64,000 bases of DNA, from positions 620,001-684,000 of the forward strand of contig NZ_JAVDSB010000001.1 of the NCBI RefSeq assembly GCF_031455095.1, given 5' to 3'. This document shows positions 1-8,374 of this stretch, piece by piece (position 1 is the stretch's first letter; each line of letters opens with the position of its first letter). The notes beneath the pieces were generated by a model that saw only the letters and a program-made list of their open reading frames with translations, ran no database searches and was not told the DNA's origin. Both the position numbers and the translations under genes were made by a program. This stretch comes from Paenibacillus_E qinlingensis_A. GTDB taxonomy: Bacteria; Bacillota; Bacilli; Paenibacillales; NBRC-103111.

Positions 1-169
1 CATTTCCGATCTTGGGATAACGATCTCTTTGGTAAGCACGTCCGAGATCAAAATGTCATGCGTAATTGACAATTCGAGATTAACAGATGTCATTCGTGCG
101 CTTCACACAGCATATGGCCTAGACACTGCAGAGCAAGCTTTCGTTGGTGGTCCAGAAGATCGTAGATAA
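1..169 (+). CDS. lysC: Aspartate kinase, C-terminal fragment (5' end outside window)
   Basis: Only the last 55 residues are visible, in frame from base 2 to the TAA at 167-169. They read as the end of the C-terminal ACT domain of an aspartokinase: ISDLGITISLVSTSEIKMSC, then a helix containing LTDVIRALHTAYGLD, and a short polar tail ending GGPEDRR. The family phosphorylates aspartate, the first step towards lysine, threonine, methionine and diaminopimelate; the ACT domains bind feedback effectors. Effector type (lysine, threonine or DAP) cannot be told from this fragment. The gene converges on the minus-strand operon that ends at 179. Identification is from recognised ACT-domain wording only, since the catalytic domain lies outside the window. 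Confidence 0.8.
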   Translation, partial: ISDLGITISLVSTSEIKMSCVIDNSRLTDVIRALHTAYGLDTAEQAFVGGPEDRR

Positions 170-178
170 TTCTGACAA

Positions 179-643
179 CTAGTGGAACTTGTCCGCAATA
201 AAATAAGCAAGCTTCAATAAAAATGCCGTTATTCCAGCAGCCATTAGTGGACCTACCGGAATGCCGCGCATAAATAAGATGCCAAATATAGAACCAAGGA
301 CAAGACCCACAATTAATTGTGGGTCTACTTTTAGTAGTTCCAAACCTTTTCCGTTCATATAAGTCGCAATCGCGCCGCCAAGCAGGGCAATGATTCCGGG
401 CCAAGTCGTAAAGACGGAGAGAATATCTTTCATTGAAATACGATCACTGGCAAAAGGAATCAACACACCAATTGTCAGGAACAGCAAGCCAAGCTCTAGT
501 CCTTTGCGCTCCATGGTTGGGAAATAACGCTGAAGACCAATTAGTTTAACGGCAAGTAAAAGACAAGCTGCGGTTGTAATAATTGGCGAGCGACCTATCA
601 GACCTATGATAATTAGAATCACCAATAGCAAATCACCGTTCAT
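179..643 (-). CDS. UPF0756 (DUF441) membrane protein
   Basis: A 154-residue, very hydrophobic protein with about four membrane segments (roughly residues 3-30, 45-62, 76-95 and 108-145), separated by short loops such as PTMERKGLELG. This matches the UPF0756/DUF441 family of small bacterial membrane proteins, whose function is unknown. The start chosen is the ATG at 643, which lies eight bases after a GAGGGG ribosome-binding site; a TTG at 649 is too close to that site. It is the last gene of a minus-strand group behind comA and comB, with a 77-base gap after comB. No terminator with a clear U-run was seen between it and the convergent lysC. Confidence 0.75.
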   Translation of the reverse strand: MNGDLLLVILIIIGLIGRSPIITTAACLLLAVKLIGLQRYFPTMERKGLELGLLFLTIGVLIPFASDRISMKDILSVFTTWPGIIALLGGAIATYMNGKGLELLKVDPQLIVGLVLGSIFGILFMRGIPVGPLMAAGITAFLLKLAYFIADKFH

Positions 644-720
644 AAGCAAAACCCCTCGTCGTCTTCAGTGTCGTCAATCTAGTCTATGAAGGGGGCTTGT
701 ATTTAGAACGAATGGGCCGT

Positions 721-1440
721 CTATCGTTGATAGAGCACCATCTGATCATGTTCAAGAACGGGCACACAATCCGTTGTATTGACTTTGGCACAAAGTTCGA
801 CGTCCGCGAGGAAGCCGGACTTTTTCATTTTTTTACCATTCGTACAGGCAAGCAAGGTTGCTAATAGTCGGTCTTTGGCTTCCAGATAACTGCCGCGCAT
901 GGCTAAGCCAAAATCATTCGTCATCATCTGACTCTCACCAAGGATGGCTGCGATTTCATCCAAGATGAGACCGGCACAGATGCCGTCCTCCAATGAGAAT
1001 ACATCTTGCGTACCCGCACAGACGATCACGGTGTCCCGTTTCAAGTCGATGGCTGCTTCAGCAACGGCTTTAGCATTGATTAGGGCCCCAGCGAGCACAC
1101 GATCGGCTTTCGTCGCTTTTTGAATCCCTCTTGTGCCATTTGTGGTCGTCAAAATGACACGTTTGCCCTGTACGGCTTCCCTAGAGTATTCCAGAGGCGA
1201 ATTGCCAAAATCAAAACCTGGAATTTTCTTGCAATAGCGTTCCCCGCCGAGTAAATCGCCCTCACGAGCTAATTCCTTTGCTTTTATTACAGTTTCAACA
1301 GGGACTACGCCCTTGCAGCCATTCATCAATGCGGTAATGATTGTACTTGTCGCACGTAAGACATCAACGACAATGACGGTCTTATGAAGAAACTCGTCAC
1401 TTCTTGCTTCGCAGATAGTTGCGATCACCTCGATATGCAT
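721..1440 (-). CDS. comB: Probable 2-phosphosulfolactate phosphatase (ComB/YitC family)
   Basis: A 239-residue protein of normal family length. It has the typical ComB layout: an N-terminal strand with VVDVLRATSTIITALMNGC, then LLGGERYCKKIPGFDFGNSP, LTTTNGTRGI and IVCAGTQDVFSLEDGICAG. ComB enzymes are Mg-dependent and remove phosphate from 2-phosphosulfolactate to give sulfolactate. The preceding gene on the same strand encodes the synthase that makes the substrate, and only three bases separate the two, so they are almost certainly co-transcribed. In methanogens the product goes to coenzyme M. In Bacillus (yitC/yitD) it is known as sulfolactate of spores, which fits this sporulation-rich window. 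Confidence 0.85.
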   Translation of the reverse strand: MHIEVIATICEARSDEFLHKTVIVVDVLRATSTIITALMNGCKGVVPVETVIKAKELAREGDLLGGERYCKKIPGFDFGNSPLEYSREAVQGKRVILTTTNGTRGIQKATKADRVLAGALINAKAVAEAAIDLKRDTVIVCAGTQDVFSLEDGICAGLILDEIAAILGESQMMTNDFGLAMRGSYLEAKDRLLATLLACTNGKKMKKSGFLADVELCAKVNTTDCVPVLEHDQMVLYQR

Positions 1441-1443
1441 GTG

Positions 1444-2247
1444 TTAATCCTTTCTGGTACCTAAGAACAACGTGTCAGAACGCAGTCCTCTCCTCAAAGC
1501 TTCTAACGCGATGACCTCATCAGGTGATATATTGCCCAAATGAATATCAGGTCCAAGGGAGTTAATCAGGTGAACCTGCTGCGATTTGAGCGGCGCCTCC
1601 CACAAGAGCTGATCTCCTGAAATAGATGTAAGCACACGATTCAGCTCTTCATCCTTACATTTCCCCTGCCCATCAAAAATGCCAACCCCCATACCCGATT
1701 CACGCGCTTCAATCGTTACAAGGGAAGCACCTAATTCTGTATCGATGAGAACAGTCTCTATTAATTCAGATAATTCAATGGACGAGCCCCAACCTTTTTT
1801 TCCATACTCCGTAATGACTTCCAATCCTTCGTCTAATCCTCGGATAATCAGCTCATTTCGCGTTCTACGATCCATTTGAATGGTACCGTCAGATATTTCA
1901 ACGCTATTAAAGCCGAGCGCACGTATCATGCAAAAAAAAGAATCTACCGCGTCCTGGCGCACGGCTACTTCCAGAAAAGTACCCCCCGGATAAATAAGGA
2001 TGTTATTCTCTTTGGCCAGGTTTATTTTGCTTCGCAGTACAGCTTGTGGATAGAGCGGTGATGTACCGAAACCAAGCTTGATCATATCGACATGTGCATG
2101 AGAGGTATGAAGTAAATCCTGAAAGGCAAGCATGCCGAGCCCTTTATCCATCACCATCGTTTTCCCCAACGTTCTTGGTTTCAGTTGCCTTCTTCCTGTA
2201 GGGTCGGCTAGAACGGGGTTCCATTTTAATTGAGAGGTCACTTCCAT
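1444..2247 (-). CDS. comA: Phosphosulfolactate synthase (ComA/YitD family)
   Basis: A 267-residue TIM-barrel protein of the ComA family, which adds sulfite to phosphoenolpyruvate to give (2R)-phosphosulfolactate. Visible family features are GKTMVMDKGLGM near residue 30, HVDMIKLGFGTSPLY near 53, NILIYPGGTFLEVA near 85, FNSVEISDGTIQM near 115, and LVTIEARESGMGVGIFDGQG near 180. The start ATG at 2247 follows a GAGGAG site. It is the first gene of a minus-strand operon with comB and UPF0756. It is unrelated to the competence regulator also called ComA. The region between it and yqhV (2248-2379) carries no promoter that I could assign with confidence. Confidence 0.85.
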   Translation of the reverse strand: MEVTSQLKWNPVLADPTGRRQLKPRTLGKTMVMDKGLGMLAFQDLLHTSHAHVDMIKLGFGTSPLYPQAVLRSKINLAKENNILIYPGGTFLEVAVRQDAVDSFFCMIRALGFNSVEISDGTIQMDRRTRNELIIRGLDEGLEVITEYGKKGWGSSIELSELIETVLIDTELGASLVTIEARESGMGVGIFDGQGKCKDEELNRVLTSISGDQLLWEAPLKSQQVHLINSLGPDIHLGNISPDEVIALEALRRGLRSDTLFLGTRKD

Positions 2248-2379
2248 CGGTATTTCTCCTCACTGTCCTTCGAAGGATCAATTATGTGTACAGCATATGC
2301 ATGAGCGCAAATGGAGGTGCCCAGCATGCCTAAAATGAGACGAGCTCGCATAAGGTAGGGAAAAAGGAGGTGTTTGTTC

Positions 2380-2643
2380 ATGAACAAAATCGTACTTACG
2401 ATGGCTTCCTTACGTATGATGTCGGGAACTATCGAAATCATTGCAGCCATACTCATGCTCCGGCTGGCTACGATTGAGAAAGCGTTGCTGGTGAATTCGG
2501 CTCTAGCACTAGTAGGCCCTCTAGTACTATTAACTACCACAACGATTGGATTAGTAGGCATAGCTGAAAAACTATCATATGGAAAGATGTTATGGATCAT
2601 TGCTGGTGTCAGTTGTCTGTTTATTGGGATTATTAAAAAGTAA
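2380..2643 (+). CDS. yqhV: YqhV family small membrane protein (DUF2619)
   Basis: An 87-residue protein with two to three membrane segments (about residues 10-32, 36-58 and 66-84). Its length, sequence style (SLRMMSGTIEIIAAILMLRL) and position directly upstream of spoIIIAA match YqhV of Bacillus, a protein of unknown function. The ATG at 2380 is preferred to the TTG at 2374 because AAAGGAGG ends nine bases before it. The gap to spoIIIAA holds a sigma-E-like promoter, so yqhV may be read separately from the spoIIIA operon or may read through into it. Confidence 0.75.
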   Translation: MNKIVLTMASLRMMSGTIEIIAAILMLRLATIEKALLVNSALALVGPLVLLTTTTIGLVGIAEKLSYGKMLWIIAGVSCLFIGIIKK

Positions 2644-2647
2644 TCGG

Positions 2648-2675
2648 TCATATTTCTTTCTAGTAAGCATAGAAA
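2648..2675 (+). promoter_or_regulatory. Sigma-E-type promoter for the spoIIIA operon
   Basis: TCATATT at 2648-2654 matches the sigma-E -35 consensus (KMATATT) exactly. After a 13-base spacer, CATAGAAA at 2668-2675 resembles the -10 element (CATACANT). It lies about 40 bases upstream of the spoIIIAA start. In Bacillus this operon is transcribed by sigma-E in the mother cell, so element and context agree. Confidence 0.7.
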
Positions 2676-2715
2676 TAAATATAGAAGACTGGACAACTTG
2701 GAGGGCTGTCTACCC

Positions 2716-3684
2716 ATGCTAGCGAGTATTTCACACTTGTTGCCACAGAACATCCGATTCATGCTTAGCGAACTCCCGCCGAACGTACAAGCTAGCGTAG
2801 AAGAAATCAGGGTGAGAGAGTTGCGTCCCCTTGAAATCAGTTGGGCTGACCGCTATGCCTTCGTAAGCGAGCGTGGGCAAATGATCACGCAAGAAGCATT
2901 GGCTTACAAACCGACGAGGCAAGATTGCCTAACCTTACTTGAGATGCTGACGAATCATTCACTCTACACCTTTGAAGAAGAATTGCGAAGAGGATATATC
3001 ACCGTTTCAGGCGGTCATCGAGTTGGACTGGCTGGGCGAACGATTCTTGACCAAGGCCAAGTGAAGCAAATCCGAGATGTCAGCTCCTTTAACATTCGAA
3101 TCGCGCGCGAGATTCAAGGTGTTGGTCAGGAGATCTTACCGCAACTGGTTGATCAGAACATGGGAAACATTCATCACACCCTGATCATTTCGCCGCCGCA
3201 ACAAGGCAAAACCACATTGCTTCGTGATCTGGCTAGACTGATTAGCCGGGGGGAGTGGGGAGTTAGAAATAGCTCGCTCTCAGGTAAAAAAGTAGGAATC
3301 GTTGATGAACGCTCCGAGCTCGCTGCTTGTGTCAAAGGAGTGCCGAGATTCGATTTAGGCCCTCGAACAGATGTGTTAGACGGTTGTCCGAAGGCGGAAG
3401 GCATGATGATGATGATTCGATCCCTATCACCCGAAGTCCTCATCGTGGATGAGATTGGTCGATCTGAGGATGCTGATGCGATCCATGAAGCCCTGCACAC
3501 GGGGATTCGTGTTCTAGCAACCGCACATGGCGCCAACTATGAGGATATCCGTAGACGCCCCGTACTTCGCCAATTGATGGAGGAGGGTGTGTTTATGAAA
3601 TATGTGATCCTCCAGAGAAGAAGAGGTGGTTCAGCTTCCTTTCGGATCCTGGATCAACAAGGTAAGGCAATGGGGGATGGATGA
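2716..3684 (+). CDS. spoIIIAA: Stage III sporulation protein AA, secretion-type ATPase
   Basis: A 322-residue ATPase of the PilT/VirB11-like secretion superfamily. It shows a Walker A motif (SPPQQGKTTLLRD, about residues 156-168), an arginine/glutamate-rich segment (VDERSELAACVKG) and a Walker B-like stretch (EVLIVDEIGRSEDADAI). It energises the SpoIIIA-SpoIIQ channel through which the mother cell supports the forespore, and is peripheral on the mother-cell membrane. The ATG at 2716 is preferred to the TTG at 2698 because GGAGGG at 2700-2705 lies ten bases before it. It opens an eight-gene operon (AA-AH) in the canonical order. Confidence 0.95.
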   Translation: MLASISHLLPQNIRFMLSELPPNVQASVEEIRVRELRPLEISWADRYAFVSERGQMITQEALAYKPTRQDCLTLLEMLTNHSLYTFEEELRRGYITVSGGHRVGLAGRTILDQGQVKQIRDVSSFNIRIAREIQGVGQEILPQLVDQNMGNIHHTLIISPPQQGKTTLLRDLARLISRGEWGVRNSSLSGKKVGIVDERSELAACVKGVPRFDLGPRTDVLDGCPKAEGMMMMIRSLSPEVLIVDEIGRSEDADAIHEALHTGIRVLATAHGANYEDIRRRPVLRQLMEEGVFMKYVILQRRRGGSASFRILDQQGKAMGDG

Positions 3685-3705
3685 CGAAAGCAAAGGACGA
3701 TGGAG

Positions 3706-4224
3706 ATGCTGAAATTTATAGGTGGAGTTCTAATCTTTAGTGCAGCTTCCATGTATGGCTTTTTGCAGGCTGCCCATTATGTAAGACGTCCCAAGCAAAT
3801 CCGCGCTCTTATCGGAGCACTTGGCCGAATGGAAACCGAAATTGCATACGCGCTTACGCCTCTCCCAGAAGCGTTTGCTTCCTTAAGCAAGCAAGTAACT
3901 GAGCCGCTTTCTACCTTATTCCGATTAATGTCGGAACGGTTATTAGGAAGTGAAGGTGAGTCGACCAAAGACTTGTGGCAAAAGACGGTGAAGGAAGTCT
4001 GGGCGAGAACCTCCATGCGACAAGCCGAACAAGAAGTTATTCTTCAACTGGGGCCAGTGCTGGGGCTTTCAGATCGTAGTGACCAAATCAAGCACTTGCG
4101 ACTTGCGATCAGCCAACTTCAATCCGAAGAATCGGATGCTAGAGACGAGCAGCAACGCTACGAGAAAATGTGGAAAAGCCTTGGTGTCCTAATTGGCGCG
4201 TTAGTCGTGATTTTAATGTATTAG
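3706..4224 (+). CDS. spoIIIAB: Stage III sporulation protein AB
   Basis: A 172-residue protein with an N-terminal membrane segment (MLKFIGGVLIFSAASMYGF) and a C-terminal hydrophobic segment (LGVLIGALVVILMY). Between them is a helical cytoplasmic domain with the family signature RRPKQIRALIGALGRMETEI. SpoIIIAB is thought to anchor SpoIIIAA to the SpoIIIA complex, by analogy with type II secretion GspF. The start at ATG 3706 matches the MLK opening seen in this family; an in-frame ATG at 3700 is the alternative. A charged central region holds several glutamine and glutamate runs. Confidence 0.93.
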   Translation: MLKFIGGVLIFSAASMYGFLQAAHYVRRPKQIRALIGALGRMETEIAYALTPLPEAFASLSKQVTEPLSTLFRLMSERLLGSEGESTKDLWQKTVKEVWARTSMRQAEQEVILQLGPVLGLSDRSDQIKHLRLAISQLQSEESDARDEQQRYEKMWKSLGVLIGALVVILMY

Positions 4225-4280
4225 TAGGGTCATTTATCCGTGCATGACAAGTTCCTTGAAGGCGGAGTGAGGTGCCAGGA

Positions 4281-4484
4281 ATGAATGTAGATGTGAATGC
4301 CATTTTCCAAATCGCCGGCATCGGAATCATCATTGCTATGATCCATTCGGTGTTGAAGCAAATGGGAAAAGAGGATATGGCACACTGGGTCACGGTCATT
4401 GGCTTTGTGGTCGTGCTTTTTATGGTCGTCAGTATGTTAGATAACTTGTTTAAAGAAATCAAAACTATTTTCCTATTCCAATGA
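4281..4484 (+). CDS. spoIIIAC: Stage III sporulation protein AC
   Basis: A 67-residue membrane protein with two hydrophobic segments (about residues 5-25 and 37-57), which is the standard SpoIIIAC architecture. The opening MNVDVNAIFQIAGIGIIIA is the family signature. The ATG at 4281 is preferred to the GTG at 4272 because the family begins M-x-V-D-V-N. It is a small integral subunit of the feeding-tube complex in the mother-cell membrane, and is followed after nine bases by the similarly organised spoIIIAD. Confidence 0.93.
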   Translation: MNVDVNAIFQIAGIGIIIAMIHSVLKQMGKEDMAHWVTVIGFVVVLFMVVSMLDNLFKEIKTIFLFQ

Positions 4485-4493
4485 GGTGGTCTG

Positions 4494-4883
4494 ATGGAAA
4501 TCATCCAAATCGTAGGACTAGGACTCATCGTTACGATACTGACACTCATTATCAAGGAACAGAAACCGATGTTTGCCTTTTTATTAGCCGCCTTTACAGG
4601 CATTGTGATTTTTTTGTTCTTAATTGGCAAAATTTCAGCGGTTATCCAAGTCCTTGAGGATATAGCAGTGAAGTCGAACGTGAACATCGTGTTCCTCAAA
4701 ACGATACTGAAAATAATAGGCGTCGCCTATATCGCCGAATTTGGCGCACAGATCGTTCGAGATGCAGGTCAAGACTCTATCGCCTCCAAAATTGAGCTAT
4801 CAGGTAAAGTGCTCATCATGGTCATGGCCATTCCCATCATAACAGTGATCATCGAGACTGTGGTTAAATTGCTCCCTGCTTAG
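4494..4883 (+). CDS. spoIIIAD: Stage III sporulation protein AD
   Basis: A 129-residue protein with four membrane segments. The first half resembles SpoIIIAC (MEIIQIVGLGLIVTILTLII), and the second half carries the family segment LKTILKIIGVAYIAEFGAQI followed by a C-terminal membrane helix. It is an integral subunit of the SpoIIIA channel. A GAGGTGG site lies directly before the ATG. Length and order in the operon are as expected. Confidence 0.94.
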   Translation: MEIIQIVGLGLIVTILTLIIKEQKPMFAFLLAAFTGIVIFLFLIGKISAVIQVLEDIAVKSNVNIVFLKTILKIIGVAYIAEFGAQIVRDAGQDSIASKIELSGKVLIMVMAIPIITVIIETVVKLLPA

Positions 4884-4908
4884 AAGATTCACCTAAGGAG
4901 TGACACGA

Positions 4909-6108
4909 ATGCCCCTACTTTATTCGCAGCAGAAGCTGAACAACCGGTGGATCTTATTATTTATTTTAACAATGGGCCTCTGGCTCGGACTTTCGGGTTC
5001 GTTAACTGCTGAATCGCCTACGGATCTCATTATCCAAGAGCAAGCCAACCGCTTAAATACGGAACCGGTCGAGCAATATTGGGATAAGCTGATGAAGGAA
5101 TATGGAGGCTATTTCCCTGAAAACAAGCCGCCAACCTTCATGGAGCTGCTCATGGGGACCAAAGGCATCAGCATGAAGAGTATTTTCAAAGGCCTTCTGA
5201 GTTATGTGTTCCATGAAATAATTATCAATGGCAAATTACTTGCTTCCATCGTCGTCTTGACCGTATTCAGTATGATTCTTGAAACACTGCAAAGCTCCTT
5301 TGAACGAAATACGGTTAGTAAATTAGGTTACACGATTACCTATATGGTACTCATTATCATTGCCATCAACAGCTTCAGTGTTGCTATCGGATATGCGAAG
5401 GCAGCGATCTCATCCATGATTCAGTTCATGTTCGCCATAATGCCTTTGTTACTGACTTTATTAGCTTCCATGGGGAATGTGACTTCAGTAGCGATCCTGC
5501 ATCCGCTGATCGTGTTCATGATCCACTCGGTCGGAACAGCCATTTATGTCTTTGTTTTCCCACTCTTGTTTTTCTCAGCTGTGCTGCACATTGTCAGTTC
5601 ACTCAGCGATAAGTTTAAGGTCACACAGTTGGCTAATCTACTCCGTACCGTCAGTTTAAGCATGCTAGGCGTATTCGTAACTGTCTTCCTTGGCGTCATT
5701 TCCATTCAAGGCACGGCAGGAGCTGTAAGAGATGGGGTTGCGATACGAACGGCTAAATACATCACCGGGAATTTCGTGCCGGTCGTGGGGCGACTGTTCT
5801 CGGATGCTTCAGAAACCGTGATCGGAGCATCTTTATTAGTCAAAAATGCGATAGGACTTGTAGGAGTTGTCATCCTCGTTCTCCTATGCGCCTTCCCAGC
5901 TATTAAGATCTTAACCCTGGCCTTCATCTACAACTTATCAGCGGCACTGATGCAGCCTTTAGGCGACAGTCCGATCATAGCTTGTCTACAGACCATTGGT
6001 AAAAGCTTAATTTACGTTTTTGCAGCATTAGCGGCAGTAAGTTTAATGTTCTTTCTTGCCCTGACCATCATGATCACGATTAGCAATGTCTCCGTCATGA
6101 TGAGATGA
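4909..6108 (+). CDS. spoIIIAE: Stage III sporulation protein AE
   Basis: A 399-residue polytopic membrane protein with an N-terminal hydrophobic segment likely to act as a signal sequence, an extracytoplasmic stretch (about residues 30-90), and six to eight membrane helices. Family features include ISMKSIFKGLLSYVFHEI, a hydrophobic core around IMPLLLTLLASMGN, and GDSPIIACLQTIGKSLIYVF near the C-terminus. SpoIIIAE is the largest membrane subunit of the SpoIIIA complex. The ATG at 4909 is chosen over the GTG at 4900 because AAGGAG (4895-4900) lies eight bases before it. Confidence 0.95.
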   Translation: MPLLYSQQKLNNRWILLFILTMGLWLGLSGSLTAESPTDLIIQEQANRLNTEPVEQYWDKLMKEYGGYFPENKPPTFMELLMGTKGISMKSIFKGLLSYVFHEIIINGKLLASIVVLTVFSMILETLQSSFERNTVSKLGYTITYMVLIIIAINSFSVAIGYAKAAISSMIQFMFAIMPLLLTLLASMGNVTSVAILHPLIVFMIHSVGTAIYVFVFPLLFFSAVLHIVSSLSDKFKVTQLANLLRTVSLSMLGVFVTVFLGVISIQGTAGAVRDGVAIRTAKYITGNFVPVVGRLFSDASETVIGASLLVKNAIGLVGVVILVLLCAFPAIKILTLAFIYNLSAALMQPLGDSPIIACLQTIGKSLIYVFAALAAVSLMFFLALTIMITISNVSVMMR

Positions 6109-6121
6109 AAGGAGCCAGGCG

Positions 6122-6868
6122 ATGGATTGGTTAGCAGGATGGCTGAAAACCGTCATTATGGTCATTATGCTCGCGACGTTTGTTGATCTTCTGCTCCCAA
6201 GCAATACGATGCAGCGCTACGTGAAGACGGTTTTGAGTCTTTTTATTCTCTTAACGCTGCTTACCCCAGTGCTTCAGCTGTTCCAGAAGGAATGGAACAT
6301 GGATCAGCTGTTAAGCCAAGCAGAGAAATCGCAGAATGAGAAAACGATGTTGGCTGGAGGCTTTGGAAGTCAGACACAGATGAAGTCGCTAGAAGCTATT
6401 ACAAAGGATGCATCTAAAATTCAAGATGCCGAGCAAAAGAAAACACAGCAAGTGGTTCAGACCCAATTAGCAGCATTGATCAAAGAAGACGTTCAGAAAC
6501 AAACGGAATGGCCAATCGAGAATGTACAAGTGCAAGTGCAGGTAGACAATAACGGGAAGCCCAGCATTTTAAGTGTGAAGGTGACCCTTGATGATATAGA
6601 AGCGAAAAGACAACAACCGGTAACCGGAAGTAAAAGCATAGCTGCCATGGAACCTGTTAAGCCCGTAGATCCAATTAAAATCGGATCTGCAGCGAGTGGG
6701 CAAGATCGTATGGCAAGTACACAGGGCGATACACAGGCAAGCTCAGCAGTAACGCCAAGTGAGCAAGAGAAGGATCGACTCAAGCAAGGGATTTCACGCA
6801 ATTGGCTAGTTGATCCTGCCAAAATCGAGATCGCAGCAGCACAAAGCAAAGGATGGATGGCGAGGTGA
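6122..6868 (+). CDS. spoIIIAF: Stage III sporulation protein AF
   Basis: A 248-residue protein starting with two adjacent membrane helices (WLKTVIMVIMLATFVDLLLP and TVLSLFILLTLLTPVLQLF), followed by a soluble domain of the ring-building type (VQVQVDNNGKPSILSVKVTL) and a polar linker. The position between AE and AG, with four to fourteen-base spacings, is canonical. The protein is somewhat longer than compact SpoIIIAF proteins because of an extra segment around residues 160-215 rich in A, S, Q and P, which looks like a flexible insertion. Confidence 0.93.
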   Translation: MDWLAGWLKTVIMVIMLATFVDLLLPSNTMQRYVKTVLSLFILLTLLTPVLQLFQKEWNMDQLLSQAEKSQNEKTMLAGGFGSQTQMKSLEAITKDASKIQDAEQKKTQQVVQTQLAALIKEDVQKQTEWPIENVQVQVQVDNNGKPSILSVKVTLDDIEAKRQQPVTGSKSIAAMEPVKPVDPIKIGSAASGQDRMASTQGDTQASSAVTPSEQEKDRLKQGISRNWLVDPAKIEIAAAQSKGWMAR

Positions 6869-6872
6869 ATCG

Positions 6873-7514
6873 ATGGGAACATTGCTGCAATGGATGGAGC
6901 ACAAATTCGGCGGCGGACCAGGTGGACCTAAACGTAAAAATACGTTGCTGTGGATCATCATGGTTGGGCTTTTAGGAGCCGCGCTAATGATAATCAATGC
7001 CTTTATAAATGTAAAAGATCTGGATCCCATTGGCACAGGCAGGGCGTCTCCACCAGTAGAGACTAAAGAAACATTTGCGGGAAGCTCATCAAAGGAAAAC
7101 GCAAGCTTTCATGATTACGAACAAGCTTATGGAGACCAATTGAAAAGCATCCTACAAAAGATTGTGGGTGTCGGTGAGGTGGAAGTACTCGTTACCATTG
7201 AATCTACGGAGGAAATGACCGTTGACAAAAATTATAACGATAATCAATCCATGACGACAGAACGCGACAATGGCGGGGCAACGCGCAATATATCCCAGGT
7301 AACGCGAAGCGGTGAAGTCGTTATATATCAAGTGTCAGGTGACCAGAAGCCGCTTGTGCTCAAATACATTAAACCGAAAATTAGAGGTGTCATCGTTGTT
7401 GCAAAAGGGGCAGAAAATCTCACGGTGAAGAAGATGATTATGGAAGCCGTTGAGCGAGGAATGGACGTTCAAGCGAGTAAAATTTCGATTTTACCACGCA
7501 AAACAGGGGAATAA
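6873..7514 (+). CDS. spoIIIAG: Stage III sporulation protein AG, ring subunit
   Basis: A 213-residue protein with one N-terminal membrane helix (LLWIIMVGLLGAALMIINAF) and an extracytoplasmic ring-building domain with GVGEVEVLVTIES and LKYIKPKIRGVIVVAKGAEN. SpoIIIAG forms a large ring in the intermembrane space. The reading frame is open further upstream, but the ATG at 6873, after GAGGTG, gives the normal opening MGTLLQWMEHKFGGGPGG. The charged linker QSMTTERDNGGATRN lies inside the ring domain, where SpoIIIAG proteins have their insertion. Confidence 0.95.
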   Translation: MGTLLQWMEHKFGGGPGGPKRKNTLLWIIMVGLLGAALMIINAFINVKDLDPIGTGRASPPVETKETFAGSSSKENASFHDYEQAYGDQLKSILQKIVGVGEVEVLVTIESTEEMTVDKNYNDNQSMTTERDNGGATRNISQVTRSGEVVIYQVSGDQKPLVLKYIKPKIRGVIVVAKGAENLTVKKMIMEAVERGMDVQASKISILPRKTGE

Positions 7515-7596
7515 GAGCAGGAAATCATTCAACTATTCTAAAGCTTATGCTTACGCTGCCAGTTTTCTGGCGAAAAACTTTGAGGAGGAATAAACA

Positions 7597-8340
7597 ATGA
7601 ATGCAAAAAGACAAACAATTTGGCTCGTTTCTATGCTTAGCTTGATGGTGGTACTCTCCGCGTATTATCTGTTCACTGAAGATGTTAACAAACTAGACCT
7701 AGCATCAACGGAGACGGTTTCAAAGTCACAAGAAGTAAAAATTGATATGACGCAATTGGATCCGGTCACAGGTGCCAAAACAGATGTTAAAGCAACAAAT
7801 GCTACAACGACACAATCCGACACGAAAGCAACAACGCCGCAAACTTCAACAAAAACAGATACGAAGGCAACAACGACACAAGATAGCTCCAAAACTACGA
7901 CAAAAGACGCGACAAAAACAACGACTACGACATCCAAAACAGACGATCAAGTATTGAAACAAGTTGAGGAGCAAGCCAAAACAACATCAGCTAACGACTA
8001 TTTCACGAATGAACAAGTCAAACAAAATAACTACTTCAGCAAAGTTTCGACAGACTTAATGAACATCATTTTGGATTCCAAGAAAACGCCTGAAGCCGTA
8101 GCAAAAGCAACGAACGATTTGTCAGCTCTAACAGATCTGCAAGAGAAAATCGAAAATCTGCAAGATATGCTCATTCAAGACTTCCCGCAAGCGGTCATTA
8201 ATCAAGATGGAAGTAAATGGAAAGTAACTGTTCAAGCTGATAAATTGGAGAAAAGTCAAGGTGTTTCCATCGTGGATATGGTTGTGAAAGAACTAGGAGC
8301 AACGCCAGAAAACATCAAGATCCAATACGTTCGTCCGTAG
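7597..8340 (+). CDS. spoIIIAH: Stage III sporulation protein AH, channel partner of SpoIIQ
   Basis: A 247-residue protein with an N-terminal membrane helix (IWLVSMLSLMVVLSAYYLF), a long linker and a C-terminal ring domain containing TNDLSALTDLQEKIENLQDM and WKVTVQADKLEKSQGVSIV. SpoIIIAH binds SpoIIQ across the intermembrane space. The linker, about residues 50-115, is almost entirely T, K, D, Q, A and S with imperfect repeats such as TKATTTQDSSKTTTKD, and its codons are strongly biased to ACA, ACG and AAA. An 83-base gap before it contains a small hairpin (GCCAG/CTGGC, 7558-7571) and an AGGAGG site. Confidence 0.94.
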   Translation: MNAKRQTIWLVSMLSLMVVLSAYYLFTEDVNKLDLASTETVSKSQEVKIDMTQLDPVTGAKTDVKATNATTTQSDTKATTPQTSTKTDTKATTTQDSSKTTTKDATKTTTTTSKTDDQVLKQVEEQAKTTSANDYFTNEQVKQNNYFSKVSTDLMNIILDSKKTPEAVAKATNDLSALTDLQEKIENLQDMLIQDFPQAVINQDGSKWKVTVQADKLEKSQGVSIVDMVVKELGATPENIKIQYVRP

Positions 8341-8374
8341 GGATTTTAGTGAAGTTTTCGCTTCTCAAATTGCC

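Noticed and set aside
2238..2762. Open frame of 174 residues antisense to yqhV
   Set aside because: yqhV matches a known family in its normal place; the antisense frame overlaps both flanking genes and lacks a start signal.
4139..4699. Open frame of 186 residues antisense to spoIIIAB, AC and AD
   Set aside because: It spans three genes of a conserved operon and has no ribosome-binding site.
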